DNA of 64,000 nt. Source: Siphonodentalium dalli. Taxonomy: Eukaryota > Mollusca > Scaphopoda > Gadilida > Siphonodentaliidae. The notes under the pieces were generated by a model. That model was given only the letters and a program-made list of their open reading frames with translations. It was not told the origin of the DNA and searched no databases. This document shows positions 12,316-24,475 of this stretch, in pieces. Both the position numbers and the translations under genes were made by a program. Each line of letters opens with the position of its first letter. The first letter of the stretch is position 1. The stretch spans positions 3,782,001-3,846,000 of the forward strand of contig CP136062.1 in assembly GCA_032622095.1 (NCBI GenBank), read 5' to 3'.

Positions 12316-13157
12316 TAAATTCAGTCAGTTTGTTTCAATTTCTAGCAGTGTTGTTTACAAACAAGGCTGCCATATGACATATATTATTCTAATCTAGATT
12401 AATGACATGTGTGTCTCTCTCTCTATCTGCCGAGATATATCTGCTTGTGGATAGAACAGGTATTAAAAGTTGGAAGTTGGAGATGATATTGGTTGGAAGG
12501 GATGTTGGTTGGGTGCATGGTGGGGGGGGGGGGTCATGTGGGTGGAGGTGGGGTTGGTAATGGAATATTTCGGTAAATTCATTAAAGATTAAAGTTTCAG
12601 AACTCTGCAGATGTTAATAATGTTAGTTTTAACTAAAGACCTGTTCTGCCCGTATACACATGCATGACATTTGTAACAGTTTAAAACATTTTGTAAATCG
12701 GTTGAAAAATGTAGAAATTGTTGCCCATTAATTCTTATCAAGTTTACACAAGATACACTATGGATTTAAATTTCTACAACCAATCGTCACTTTTTTGGTG
12801 TCATTCGATGGGGAATTTCTAGTACTTCTAAATGATTACCTACTTACCGTATTATATTGATGGAAGCCAGAGATAATCGAAATGTATATACTGAACAGCA
12901 TATATATAGGCCTACATAGTAGAATATCGCCACAATATCTTATTAAAACCCTACTATATAATAAAGGGGCATCAATTGCGAACACAATCACGCAAAAAAT
13001 TAGCTCGATATCTTGAAAATTGGCCGAGATATGGTGACTTTTCTACCCGCGTCACCTAATTCCGAGGTATGGCTGGGGGTCACACCAGAACGTTCCAACT
13101 GAACACAGAAATGTCAAGAAACCGTACTATCGACATACCAATCAATTCCGCGCGATT
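12316..13157. other. unassigned sequence
   Basis: Nothing recognisable apart from a short CT microsatellite near 12415-12426 and a G-rich tract around 12525-12560. Confidence 0.5.
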
Positions 13158-13890
13158 TCCTTATTATACTTCCATGTTTTACATGGAAGTATATTGTTTT
13201 TGTGATTTTTATTTTTCTCTATTATTATACTTCCATGGTGTAACCAAGGAAGTATATTGTTTTTGTACTGGTGCCGTTTTCCGTTTCTTTGGAAATACTC
13301 AGAAAGTAATTGCAGTAGATACGCGAAACCTGTAGCGAATATGTAGGCATCGGAGGTCTACTAAAAGTGAAGGTATCCGCATGTCGGTCCATTGTTTCTT
13401 GACGGAGTTATGGCCCTTTTACGATTGTTTTTCACTATTATTATTATTATTATACTCAACACTTTTGCAACGCCTTAATATCTGAAAGTATGGGGAGTAT
13501 CGAACTGAAAGTTTGTATGTATGTTGGGGTCAACGAGTTCTAACCCTCGGCATACAACGAATATTGTCCGCGTTTACCCCGCGGAGTTATCTCCCTTTAT
13601 ATGAAACAAATGTCATTTATTATCTCGGAAATTATAAGGAGCAGAGCATCGAAAATTGGACCGTATGAACACCTCGATATGCCCTACTGCCCACGGGCAT
13701 CAAAACTTGTGTCCGCGCTTTCCCTGAAGAGTTACCGCCCATAAATAGGCAAACCTCTATTTGATTTACTAGGCTGTACTCTCCTATCATTCCAGATAAC
13801 TGCATTTGGATTTCACAGTCGTTTTGCCCGTTGTCAGTTTAGTTTGAGAAAGAAAATTGGACAGGGTCGGACATATATTTTGACGCTGGG
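13158..13890 (+). repeat. hairpin-headed repeat with ATACTTCCATG stems
   Basis: Two successive foldbacks with the stem TACTTCCATG lie near 13165-13195 and 13226-13255. They are followed by units with GAGTTATCTCCCTTTATATG at about 13583 and a related word about 146 bp later. The block ends in GGACAGGGTCGGA. The plan (hairpin head, then tandem units) matches other families in the window. No protein is encoded. Confidence 0.6.
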
Positions 13891-13924
13891 GTGGGGGCAA
13901 AATTTTCAAAAAAACATTTTGATT

Positions 13925-14301
13925 GACATTCATCTATTTAAGTATGTGGATTCCCTGAACGAAAACGAACCCGTACCGGAAAGGATTTTTGAAATTTTAG
14001 AAGAAATGCAAGAGTTACGGGCCCTCAAAGTTCGCAATTTGGGCCCATGTGCTTGTGAACACAGGGGTAAGCACTCAGCTAGCATTATCGATTTGTATAT
14101 AGTTATCTTTCGATTACAGTTAACTCTATTTCAATGACGTTAATTACTATAGGGTAGCGATGACGCATTGAATACTAATTAATTAATTAACCAAGCGGTC
14201 TTTCCTCCGCCAATACAAATTAAAAAGATTCTGAATCCGAAACTGGAAGAACTAGTCAATAAATGCGATATAACAGAGTTATGGTACATTAATATGCTTT
14301 A
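13925..14301 (+). other. two weak exon-like segments, unknown product
   Basis: An open segment around 13925-14066 reads with acidic, helix-prone composition (YVDSLNENEPVPERIFEILE and onward) and ends just before a donor-like GTAAGC at 14067. A second open stretch at about 14183-14301 (VFPPPIQIKKILNPKLEELV) ends in a stop. The amino-acid composition looks more protein-like than random frames here. I do not recognise the product and the acceptors are weak. It may be a decayed gene or transposon fragment. Confidence 0.2.
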
Positions 14302-14839
14302 AACCCCTTTGATCTGCATGTGGATTACGATAAAATCAAACACGCCAAATTTCGTCGTTGAATATGATATGGGCGTCCTGGCGAGGGGTTATAATTAGCT
14401 ATAAAATGTATCCCTGCCGAATAAAAATGAATTGATTGTCTGGGGTGAATGCTGTCTCAATTTATCACGACCATGATGCAATATAATGTTATTAATCACC
14501 CACGGTCGGTCGAACTAAATGACATAAACCTTTGGAATATATATCTTATTTATAAATGTCAATGCAAGTCCACCATCAGATCACACAGCACCAATATGCA
14601 TTCGCATGAAGAGGAACACACCTTTACGCATAACATGCACATGGAATGGGATACCATGGAAGTATATCTGATGCCATGGAAACTGACCTCTAGTTATTAT
14701 TTTTATTATTTGCCTTCTTAGCAATTTTATAATGAGCATAGTTCAGTCAATACAAGAGTTAGAAAGCTAAAACTGGGTACGTATATATATGTATACAAAC
14801 TCTAGTGCTTAGGCCTATTGAGAATCATGTCCTCACTTG

Positions 14840-15145
14840 ACTTGCAGAGCTATCTCCCTTTATGTGAAAAGTTGGTGTTTTCAGAATATAAGGAGCACAG
14901 CACTGAAATTTGGTTGATAGATACATCTTGATATCCACTGAATCGTGAGCAAATCAATAACTTTGTACGTCTTTCCTTTCCAGAGTTATCTCCCATATAT
15001 ATGTCAACCTCTATATCTTTCTGATCGCCTGTTCTCACTTAGCAATACAGATAGCTGGATTTAGTTTTATGGTAGTTGTCAATATACTACACACAAATAT
15101 TTTGGACAGGGTCGGACTCACATTTTCTGGTTAGGGTGGGGGCGA
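14840..15145 (+). repeat. second copy of the GAGTTATCTCCC unit block
   Basis: The block repeats the unit order seen at about 13583-13890: a CTATCTCCCTTTATGTGAAA word, an ATAAGGAGCACAGCA word, a second TTATCTCCC word about 134 bp later, and a final GGACAGGGTCGGACTC. The copy is diverged and lacks the hairpin head nearby. Confidence 0.6.
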
Positions 15146-15690
15146 AATTTTCGCAATTTGTTTTTTGCGATGATTTAAACCATTTTTACTACCATGTATC
15201 TACATGACGTACTAATGATCCTCCTGAAATAATTTTGTATATCGGTTGATAAATGTCAAAGCTACAGACCATCGAAAAATGTAATCATACATTGATTGGG
15301 GGGGATTTCTAGCCAGATCTTCTCCTAGACGAAGCGCTACAGCTGGATTTGTTCATGTTAGTACTCTGTGTTATTACATTACACAGAGTAATAACATCAC
15401 ACTAACACGCTGCAACTTGCGTAATATTTATGATTGGCATAAGAACAAGGTTTGTCTATAATATAATATCATTTCTTTATATGGCGGTATTAACGGATGT
15501 GACTATTTCAACAGCATTACAATCTACACACCCAAATGCTTACCGTATCTTTAACAAGATCCTCATGGATGTATTATTTTGTTCAACTGACAACAAACTA
15601 ATAGTCTAATATACAGCGGTATCACAAACAAATGGTACCGTAACTCCACCGCAGGGACCATGTTGATATCGATGTGGATACCCTATACTA
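15146..15690. other. unassigned sequence with a small hairpin
   Basis: No gene recognised. A short foldback with TACTCTGTG arms lies at about 15362-15391. The left edge of the following LINE cannot be placed exactly. Confidence 0.45.
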
Positions 15691-16743
15691 CCGTGGTCAT
15701 TTAGACACCAACTAGAGAGATATGAGTGTATTACTCTGATAGAAACGTGGCATCAAGATTCATCAGAAATTGATTTAGAAGGCTACGAAAATCTAAATTT
15801 AAGTCGTGGCAAGGGCAAGAAAAAAGGAGGTATCGCCTTTTATTTCCTCTCAAAATTCAAAAAGTACATGCGAAAAGTCTACACTGTAAACGAAGTAGCA
15901 CTAATTGTTGAGTTCGATGGTAAATTACTTAACCAATCCACAAAGGTAATATTTGTATCATTGTACATGAAAGATAAAGATGATGATATTTTTGAGTGTG
16001 TCGAGTAGGCATTAGCTCGGTACAAGAACAATGAACTTTTGATTATCGGCGGGGATTTTAATGCACGCACAGGTGAATTGCCAGACCACGTGGTATCTGA
16101 CAGTGATCAGCACACGCCGCTCCCAGATGATTATATAATAGACACGTGCCCTAATAGAGTCAGTATGGATAGTCGTGTAAACTCTTTTGGACGTCAGCTC
16201 ATTACTCTTTGCCAAAGTAGTGGTATTCGTATAATTAATGGACGATCTACAGGCGATCGACTTGGTCATCTCACAAGCTATCAATATAATGGGGTGAGCG
16301 TCGTTGATTATATCCTTATAACAGAGAGTTTTCTTTGTGCCGTTGATTACTTTTGCGTTAAACTTCCAACGGAATTCTCTGACCATTGTCGATTAGTTCT
16401 TCACTTAAAATATGATAATGAACGATGCCAATCATCAAACAAATACTCATATACCCGAATAAGAACACATCTTAATAGTGATGAGAAATTGCGTGACGTC
16501 ATGCATAATACGTCCATGCGAGGACGCTTATCTAACTATAAAACGTATCCCTATCAGCACGATGTTTGCGGTGCCACAAATGCGACCAAAGACCTTATGC
16601 AAATAATAAAAGACGTGAACATGTACGCATGTTCACGTCTGGTAGTCAAGAGGAAGAGAACACCACGTAAAAGAAAGTGGTTCGATGGGCATTGTAGGGA
16701 ACTTAAGCGTGATCATTATCGATATGAGGAAGAACCCACTTGA
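15691..16743 (+). pseudogene. LINE apurinic-type endonuclease domain, one stop
   Basis: The frame starting around 15691 carries TLIETWH (a catalytic Glu region) and GGDFNART, the conserved Asp/Asn block, then VDYILI and FSDHCRL, the SDH block that ends APE-like endonucleases. An in-frame TAG at 16006-16008 breaks the domain between the Glu and GGDFN blocks; the protein reads on normally beyond it. The N-terminal catalytic Asn block is absent because of truncation. The downstream KRKRTPRKRKWFD region is the usual linker to the RT. A frameshift near 16730 separates it from the RT frame. Confidence 0.85.
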
Positions 16744-18301
16744 AACAAACCTAAGAACACGATATCATGTGAAACGGAAAGCATACAAAAAGTCGCTTAA
16801 GACTAAACGACGGGCATTTTACGCAGATATATATTGTAAACTAGATACGTTAGAGACAACCAACCCAAAACAATATTGGGAAATCATAACAAAAACGCGA
16901 CAGAAACAGGTTTCCCAAAATGAACTTGATGCTGATAGATCAGTTGATTTCTTCACTAAGCTTTATTGTCCGGAACCTGATAACCCAGATTGTGGATTAC
17001 CTTCGGTCATATATAAATCTTCCAATCAATCTATTAATAATGATGTCATCACGACAGAGGAAGTACTTGGTGCTACACGAGAATTAAAAAACGGAAAGGC
17101 AATTGGACCCGACCAAGTTTCTAACGAATTGCTTAAGTCGCTCGTTCCTTTGATGATTGATGAAATTGTAAAATTGTTTAACTTAATTCTAGAGACAGGA
17201 CAGTATCCGAGTGAGTGGAGTGAATCTACCCTCACTTTAATTCATAAAAAAGGAGACAAAAGTGATCCCAATAACTACCGGGCAATAGCAGTATCATCGT
17301 CGGTCGGTAAATTGTTTAATAAAATAATTAATCGTCGATTAATCGCGTTCTTGGATGTAAACAATATTATTAGCGAAAACCAATTTGGTTTTTCGAAAGG
17401 GAAGAGCACCATTGATGGAGCGTTTGTTCTACACGCGGCCATACAAACATACAACGGAATGGGCAAGCCGCTATATGCTGCGTTCATAGATTTCAGAAAG
17501 GCGTTCGACACAGTTAACAGGCAAATACTTAAAAAAAAATTGAAATGCGTGGGGATTAAGGGACACATAATGCGGGTAATTCAGTCACTATATGACAATA
17601 GCTATTATATCACCAAATCAAACAAAGGGTTGGGGCCTTCGTGCTTGTCCACGATAGGTGTCAGACAAGGGTACATATTGTCACCAAATTTGTTCAAAAT
17701 CTTTATTGATGACATTAAAAATGTGTTTGACAGCCCTTGCGATGCTGTCCGTATAGGCAATGATTCACTTAATCAAATTTTATTCGCTGACGACCTAGTT
17801 TTACTTTCGGATACTCCAAATGGGCTTCAGCGGTGTCTAAACAGACTAAATAGATACACGGAGACCAACAAACTCGCCGTGAACACTGATAAAACTAAAT
17901 GTATGGTGTTTAGACCTAGGAAAGCTAAAACTTCACCAGACTTTCACATTGGAAATCAAAAGTTGGAAAATGTCACTGAATACAACTATCTTCGAATTAA
18001 ATTTAGTAATACTGGTAGATTCATACATGCAATGGAAGAGTTAAGTGCTAAAGGTCTCAAAGCAATGCATTCACTAATTAATGCATGTACAAAAGACGCA
18101 CCGATTCCAATATCGACGTCTTTAAAACTCTTCGATAGATTAATTAAGCCGATACTATTATATGGAAGCGAATTATGGGGCGTTGAAATAACCACTAAAA
18201 ATCACGACCGCCTGCAATGTGAAAAGGTACACTTAAATACTGTAAAAGGTTACTCGGAGTCGGTAAATTTTCTTCAAACAACGCTGTCCGCGCCGAGTTA
18301 G
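16685..18301 (+). pseudogene. LINE reverse transcriptase, frameshifted at both ends
   Basis: Reverse transcriptase of the same element. Visible are the GPDQVSNELLK region (about residues 141-151), AFIDFRKAFDT with the first catalytic Asp (269), GVRQGYILSP (325-334) and the catalytic FADD (367-370), then LIKPILLYGSELWG. The genuine sequence joins the endonuclease through a frameshift near 16730. It leaves this frame near 18232, where the homologous KYCKRLLGVGK continues in another frame. The final residues before the stop at 18299-18301 are therefore out of frame. The active-site residues are intact, but the gene is broken. Confidence 0.9.
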
Positions 18302-19011
18302 GGAGCCACCCACTATTCATTGATGTGGCATGCAGACTTTCAACATATGTAATTAAGTTAATGTCACGGTCGGACTGTAAACTTCTCCGCAGTGCTGCGT
18401 TGGAACAACAGATGGCATCGGTTAAGAAATCAATCTTTAAAACGGCAGAATCACTGGGGTGGAATATTGCAGACCTCCAAAACGCTGGTCCCGTACTGTG
18501 TCAATTCAAAAGAAATCTTATTGAAGATTATTATATATATTTTAGACAGAGTCTCACTGACGAATGTTCAAAAAAGGGAAGTAATAAGTTACGAACATAC
18601 CGACTTTTCAAACTTAAGTACGAAATAGAACCTTATCTTCTTCACACAACATCAATAGAAAATATAATTGTTTTCACTAGACTGCGAATAAGTAATCATA
18701 AATTGGCTATCGAAAAGGGACGCCACACACAACCGCCGACGGCAGTGGAACAAAGGTTTTGTATATTTTGTTCCGATAATGCTATTGAAGACGAAAAACA
18801 TTTTCTTTTAGAATGCAGCGCTTACCGCACACAACGTCTCGAGCTCACAAACCTTATGAAGACACAGTTCTCAGACTTTGAAAGCATGACCCAAACTGAA
18901 CAGCTTGTCAAAATCTTATCGAACAATGTGTCAAATACATGCACTTCAATTTGTCATATCATCCGAAGATTATTCTCCGCACGTGATGAGCATCGTATCA
19001 TAAATCAATGA
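18233..19011 (+). pseudogene. LINE C-terminal region with CCHC-like motif
   Basis: This is the continuation of the RT protein in a shifted frame, beginning at KYCKRLLGVGKFSSNNAVRA and running to a stop at 19009-19011. It carries FTRLRISNHKLAIEKGRH followed by FCIFC and HFLLEC, a cysteine-histidine motif found at the end of this LINE type. The same block, diverged, recurs at 21206-21451. A nucleic-acid-binding role is inferred from position and residues only. Confidence 0.8.
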
Positions 19012-19312
19012 ACAAATACAGAATAGATGATCCATTGCACATTCAGCTTGACCTTATATTAATATCATTTATTATACTGTTCAATACACAATGTACAATT
19101 ATATGTTATTATGTATGCATACTATCCTTATAAGGATGTTTTTGCCAATTAAACTTATCTTACCGGGGTATCACCCCGTTTTTCAAGTCATATTACTTTG
19201 ATTGTAGTGGGATACCCACTTCGAAGGCTGCCCGTATCTTTAACCCTTCAAATTATCAAAAATAAAACACACTCATATGATTCCTTGACATTGTCTACAT
19301 GTACTAACTAAC

Positions 19313-20367
19313 CAGAGACGTGGCGACAGGGGGTTGGCGGGGTGTCTCGCCCCCCAACTTTGGTCAAAATATTCAACACTTGGAAATTTCATACCTGACG
19401 CAACATCAGTTGGAAATTTCACACCAACAATAGGTTGAAAATGTTCTTGTAGTTTGATTTTCAAACAATTTATTCGGGGGAATTTATTGTTTTTCGACCA
19501 ATAGTTACATATTTTCCAATTGTTTTTTCAAAATTTGCACTGAAATTGTCATGAGTTGGACATTTTCCAAACTTAAGGGGGGAGATGTCAGATTGGAAAT
19601 TTCCAACACTTGAAAAGCTTGTGTCCTGGTACCTCCCCCGTGGCCAATACAAAACTAATAGTTAATTTAAGAAAACAATATTATTATAGATTTTGTCAAC
19701 ATTGTCATCAGTTGGAAATTTTCCAACCTAAGTGGGAGGTGTTCGCTTTGAAATTTCAAACGCTAGGAAGGCTTGAGGCTAGTATAGGTGCTAGGATTGT
19801 GCGATTTTCTTAATCAGAGTTCGAAATTTTCACACACCGGGTCGAACCATGGTCTGCCCGGTGTGATGGCCCCTCCCAACGGCCAATAAAAAAACAGCTA
19901 TTGGTTTTATTAAAACAATACTTTACTACATTTGGTCAAAAGTATGGACTGAAATGGTCAATAGTTGCCAAAATTTCCAACCTAAAGGTGAGTATGAGGT
20001 TTTAAATTACCAACACTAGGAAAGCTGGAGGCCAGTCTAGATGCTAGGATTTTGCGATTTTCTTCTTGTTTAGTTTCAAAATTTTCTCACACCGTGTCCT
20101 CGTTTCTAGCTGTCTGGAGTTGGACCACTAGATGTTATGATTTATGCAATTTTCAGGTTCAAATATTTCAAATGTTCTCATACCTAGTATATAGAACCAT
20201 GGTTGATGAATATATAGGCTATTAGGCCTGAGCACTGAGGTGCAAGTGGGGTGCAAATTGAATTATGCATACCTTGTGTTTGGTCAGTCGGATTCAAGGG
20301 GGGGGGGTGCAACTGGTATTTTCCAGAAGTGGACACCCCCGACGGAGACACTCTAGCCACGTCCCTG
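19313..20367. mobile_element. non-autonomous hAT element, 8-bp TSD TAACTAAC
   Basis: The 1055-bp element starts CAGAGACGTGGC and ends GCCACGTCCCTG, a near-perfect 12-bp TIR that fits the hAT pattern. It is flanked by an exact 8-bp direct repeat, TAACTAAC, at 19305-19312 and 20368-20375. The interior holds diverged units with TTGGAAATTTCCAACC and GAGGCTAGTATAGGTGCTAG, and no transposase. Its right part resembles, in reverse, sequence inside the elements at 56378-57285 and 60124-62862, so the three belong to one related group. Confidence 0.88.
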
Positions 20368-20394
20368 TAACTAACATGTAATGGTATTTTGTAT

Positions 20395-20497
20395 GTTAGT
20401 CGATAATTAAAGCCAAGTTCTTAATATCAACACTATATACATGTACACCTGTATATTACTGTTGATATTCAGAACTTGGCTTTAGTTATCAACTGAC
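20395..20497. repeat. 37-bp imperfect inverted repeat
   Basis: Bases 20395-20431 and 20461-20497 are reverse complements with about five mismatches, around a 29-bp AT-rich loop. The sequence is a foldback directly beside the hAT target duplication. Function is unknown. Confidence 0.75.
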
Positions 20498-21189
20498 TTT
20501 CAATTAAGTGACATTTTCCATTCATATTCCTCTCAAAGCGTGCAACCATCTAGCCATCGTTGAGGGAATCGATGGATCTTGCCTTATTCGTTAAAGGTGT
20601 ATGATACATGTACAATATCCCAAAAACACTCATTTTGCTGAACTTGCTGAAGAGCTCATTCCAAATTTGAATTAAAGGTTTTGGTTCGAACAGGCTCAGT
20701 ACAGACACTGTGGAGGATCTATTCCTAGGAACGTGGTGCTCTACCAATTGTTTGAGCAATTTTTATCGTGACATTCCGGTGCTTTACTGGGGATTTTTTA
20801 TTTTGGCCGCACAAAAGTTAAGAAAAATTACAGATTATGTAATTATATCGCAGGTTTCTTTTAACCAATTGATTATTTATATTGATGTTCACATTGATAT
20901 GCGAGAAAATGTAAGAAATCCCATATGAATGCCCGTAAATCGACATTTTATAATTATATTCCGATACTTTACAGAGTGCTCAGTGCTCTCCCAATAGTCA
21001 AGTGCTCTCCCCAGGATCATGTATTGTGCTATAACAAGCAAAAAAGCGAATAAATACTAAATATTATGCGTTGGTTAGGGGGTAATAAACTTAATATGTT
21101 ATTTTGCGTCACATATACGTCCATAAAGGCTTACTTTGTTCGTTTAATCACGTATTTCATGGGTAGCAAACGCAACCCGAACCATATCT
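20498..21189. other. unassigned AT-rich sequence
   Basis: No gene or clear repeat recognised. Confidence 0.45.
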
Positions 21190-21801
21190 GTTATATACAA
21201 CTTCGATGAAAGATCTTGAACAATTCTGTAGACTCCGAATCAGTTGTCATTCATTAGAAATAGAAAAAGGTCGACACAAACGCCCACCGACACCAGCTGA
21301 TAAGCGCATATGCAAAATGTGCAATGCTAACTCAGTGGAAGACGAGAAGCATTTTGTCCTCCATTGTGCTAAATACGACAATTTGAGAAAACGTTTATTC
21401 GAACAACTGAATTATAAAAGCAACGCATTTCTAAGAGCTAGTAATATCTAAAAATTTATATACATAATGCGAAACGACCAACCAAATACAAGTCGTGTGA
21501 TCAGTCGAGCTATCAAAGAATTCTTTGAAACGAGAGAAAAAGCCCGTGATTGAGGTATGAATTAATAATTATTTTCTACTCCACACGATATCATAGGTCA
21601 GCTTACAGATTATTTACACGCTTATAGTTTTGAGTGTCTATTAAGTCACATTGTATAAATGTAGTTTGAATATAGGTTGAAAGTTTATTATATGAAAAAT
21701 GTATGTATAATTATGTAAATTATATGTCTTCTTATTATGTAATGCATATGGCTCACATGACTGTTTTTATGCCAATACATATCATATCATATCATATCAT
21801 A
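21190..21801 (+). mobile_element. 3' fragment of the second LINE family
   Basis: A frame at 21206-21451 encodes FCRLRISCHSLEIEKGRHK, then RICKMC and HFVLHC, clearly homologous to the C-terminal region of the LINE at 15.7-19.2 kb. The element ends in TTTTTATGCCAATACAT followed by a CATAT pentanucleotide run (about 21777-21801). Its 5' edge is not resolved. It shows that this LINE family terminates in a pentameric simple repeat rather than a poly(A) tail. Confidence 0.8.
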
Positions 21802-22739
21802 TGAAAGAACTATGTAATCTATAATTATTTCCATGTGTTCTATTGGATATAACTGATAACAAACGCTCAATTCTTGTTCAGGAAATGATTGTCGAACGTA
21901 TTTTTATTGTGTAACTGTAATTGTGGCCAATCTTGGAATGTGACATAGTTGGTTGGTCAAGTTTATGGCAATTAATAGGTCATTATCCTTGTCATATCCC
22001 CAACATAAACTGTTGCACTAGTGTTCACAAATATCATGTTTCATGTAAAATATCATGCTGAGATTTTGAAACAACCGAGCAGTCGAAACCGGAAAACCTC
22101 AAACATTCTTACGTAGTTTGGTGGAATAACCGCGAAAAACTAAACACGATATTGGGTATGACTATACACAGGTTCATGCAATTAGGTCCATTCGAGCAAA
22201 ACTTACAACACAATCGGGTAGTAAGAGTGTTTTAATAGAGTAATCCCACGCTACTGTTCCTGATGTGGCTAAAAAGAGCTAAACTACACTTTACATGTGT
22301 ATCACGGGGTGATAGAACGTTGATGGACCAGTGGGGGTGTTTTTATTCTCATCGTTCAGTGATGTTCCCCGATAATCGTGACCAGATTGTCATTGCGAAC
22401 TCGAACGCCAAATTACAAACCCGCCAAATTACAAACCCGCAAATGTGTAAGTGTATACATATAATATGTTTATATGTGTATTGGCCGTTTGTATGTATAA
22501 TTGTTTTATTTCGACATTTGCGTCGTTTTGGTGGTCAGTGCTCTGTTTCTGATTTGTGACGCCATCATACATGTGTGTATGCACCAATGTTGGATTTTCA
22601 TTATTCGTATTTATAGCAACCACCAAGGGTGCTTTTTACCTAAATGCGGGTGAATTATGACGTCATATATTTTTTCTATATTTCTATATATTTCTATACC
22701 AAGAGCGAAAATAGCGTGTATGCTTTTTTGTAAATTTCA
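21802..22739. other. unassigned sequence
   Basis: No gene recognised. A short direct repeat of the word CCAAATTACAAACCCGC occurs near 22408-22440. Confidence 0.45.
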
Positions 22740-22924
22740 CACGTGACTTCCGGGAGGTTACTGCGCAGAATCCAGCTCAATGACAGCTCGCGAGTAGATT
22801 AATTACTCGCTTGATTTTGTTTTCTCCACTTCACTTCCACTTTTCAGCATAATCGACATTTACTATAATTAACACTTTGTGGGATATCTGGAGAAGTCGG
22901 ATTAACCTCCCAAAAAAGGTGAGT
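22740..22924 (+). promoter_or_regulatory. possible promoter with non-coding first exon
   Basis: The block is richer in CpG than its surroundings. It contains CACGTGACTTCCGGGAGG, combining an E-box-like and an ETS-like site, and CTGCGCAG, an NRF1-like half site. About 130 bp further on it meets a strong splice donor, AAG followed by GTGAGT, with the junction after 22918. That arrangement is what a TATA-less promoter with an untranslated first exon would look like. No coding exon is visible downstream, so the gene, if any, lies outside the window or this is a transposon promoter. Confidence 0.3.
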
Positions 22925-23280
22925 TTGACGCCTGAAATTCTTGTCATGTCAGCGTTTATCTGCAACTAGTCATGACTCCTGCATGAACCTGGCCTGCAGT
23001 CAAAAGTCAGTGATTCCAACTTTGGTGTACACCCTTGAATAATTTATAAACACAGCTTTGTGTCGGTGTTTGTAACAACGACCGAAAGTTTTATCGACAA
23101 ACCGGAAACTCATTGTCGAGAAAGTTGTTAACTTTTCAAATGTTATTCATAATTCAGAATTTCAGTGCTAGAAAACACACCGGCGAAGATGATAACATGG
23201 GTTTCATGGTGATAAGCTGGTTGTGAAAGTATGGAATAATGCAATTGTCTTCAGTACAGTTTATTAACAGTTGAGACATA

Positions 23281-23874
23281 AAGGGGTACTGTACGCCATT
23301 TTCAATAAATTCCCGGTGATAACAACGATCTATTATCGATACTATATAGAAATATAAGTAATTTGAGTCGAAGATGTATTCTGTAAACGCTCAGGTTAAT
23401 AGGCTATCTTAAAATTTAATAATTTAAAAGTTAATAATTTAATATAAATTGATTTTATGGCTCCAGCCATAAAATGGCGTCTCTTAAAATTCGAATTTCC
23501 GTGTACAAAACGTAATCAAATTATAATTGAGGGATATTGGATTAGGAAAACAATTGCACACACGATCGTTTGAAACATTATGCTTATACGGGGAGAAAAC
23601 CCAAGCCACTCATTGACTAGTGACGGTACACTAACTTAAATGAGTATATGGGACTACTAACCATATAATATAATGTTTATTTGATTCATTTGGTTGAAAA
23701 CTTTACAAAAATTACTCGACAACGACAATTTGTATTTTTGCATTCCGGTAAATTTGCCATCCGTAACAATACTTCGTACTCAACAAACTTTCAAAAAATG
23801 GAAAAGTTGTTACATTATTCTCCGACTCGGGGATTATATAAACCAACAACAACATCTTGGGTACAGTACCCCTT
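23281..23874. mobile_element. 594-bp TIR element with TA target
   Basis: The ends AAGGGGTACTGTAC and GTACAGTACCCCTT are perfect inverted repeats, flanked by TA on both sides (23279-23280 and 23875-23876). This fits a Tc1/mariner-like MITE. The left half is related, in reverse, to the right half of the insertion at 57952-58567. There is no transposase. Confidence 0.75.
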
Positions 23875-23876
23875 TA

Positions 23877-24475
23877 AGTAAACATGTTTGGTAAAAATTA
23901 AAATGATGGGTGTCCAACATGTGCAAAATTTTCAGCACGCGAAATTAGGAAAATGTCCAAAAGTCTAGAAAATTCAATGCTATGGCATAAAACTTAGGGT
24001 ACGTCCACGATGCAATCGTAAGTGGAACGATTTCCGTAAAATAATATCAAGTGCTGTTTGATTTTAGATGCGAAATCGTATCGTATCCTTTGTTACCTCC
24101 ACTTTCGACGGAATTGCAGTCACATGAAAGATTGTACGGTAGTAATCAGGAGGTTAACCATGGCTTAACAACAACCCACGATACACTCATCTGCAACAAC
24201 ATTGCGATCGTGTGAATTCGTTGTTCATATTTAAATCCGCGCATAATTATATTTTGCTTAGTTTTAAATTTGGCAATTTTGCGCAATTTGAATTTGGTCA
24301 AGGCTGGTGCATATGCAGTTGCATGTGCAGTTCTTTATCGATGCTGAAGATAGATTTGTTCTCCATGCACAATATAAACTGGCCTATGCTATAATACATG
24401 GCATTTTTCTCAGTGGCATTTACATGCATTCAAATTAAGTAAACGGAGTGGCTAAACAACGGTATACCGGTACTG
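23877..24475. other. unassigned sequence
   Basis: No gene or repeat recognised. Confidence 0.45.

Larger units (their letters stand above)
15691..19165 (+). mobile_element. decayed APE-type LINE, 5' truncated
   Basis: A continuous sequence of non-LTR retrotransposon parts runs endonuclease, RT, then a C-terminal cysteine/histidine region. It is interrupted by a stop at 16006-16008 and by frameshifts near 16730 and 18232. The N-terminal part of the endonuclease is missing, so the element is 5' truncated. The 3' end is near 19165, with TGTTTTTGCCAATTAAACTT, a sequence shared with the related fragment that ends near 21800. I could not find a convincing target duplication. The clade is not L1; I cannot assign it further by eye. 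Confidence 0.85.

Noticed and set aside
15615..19180. GGTATCAC at both sides of the second LINE as a TSD
   Set aside because: Only eight bases, not at the inferred element ends, and expected by chance in a window of this size.
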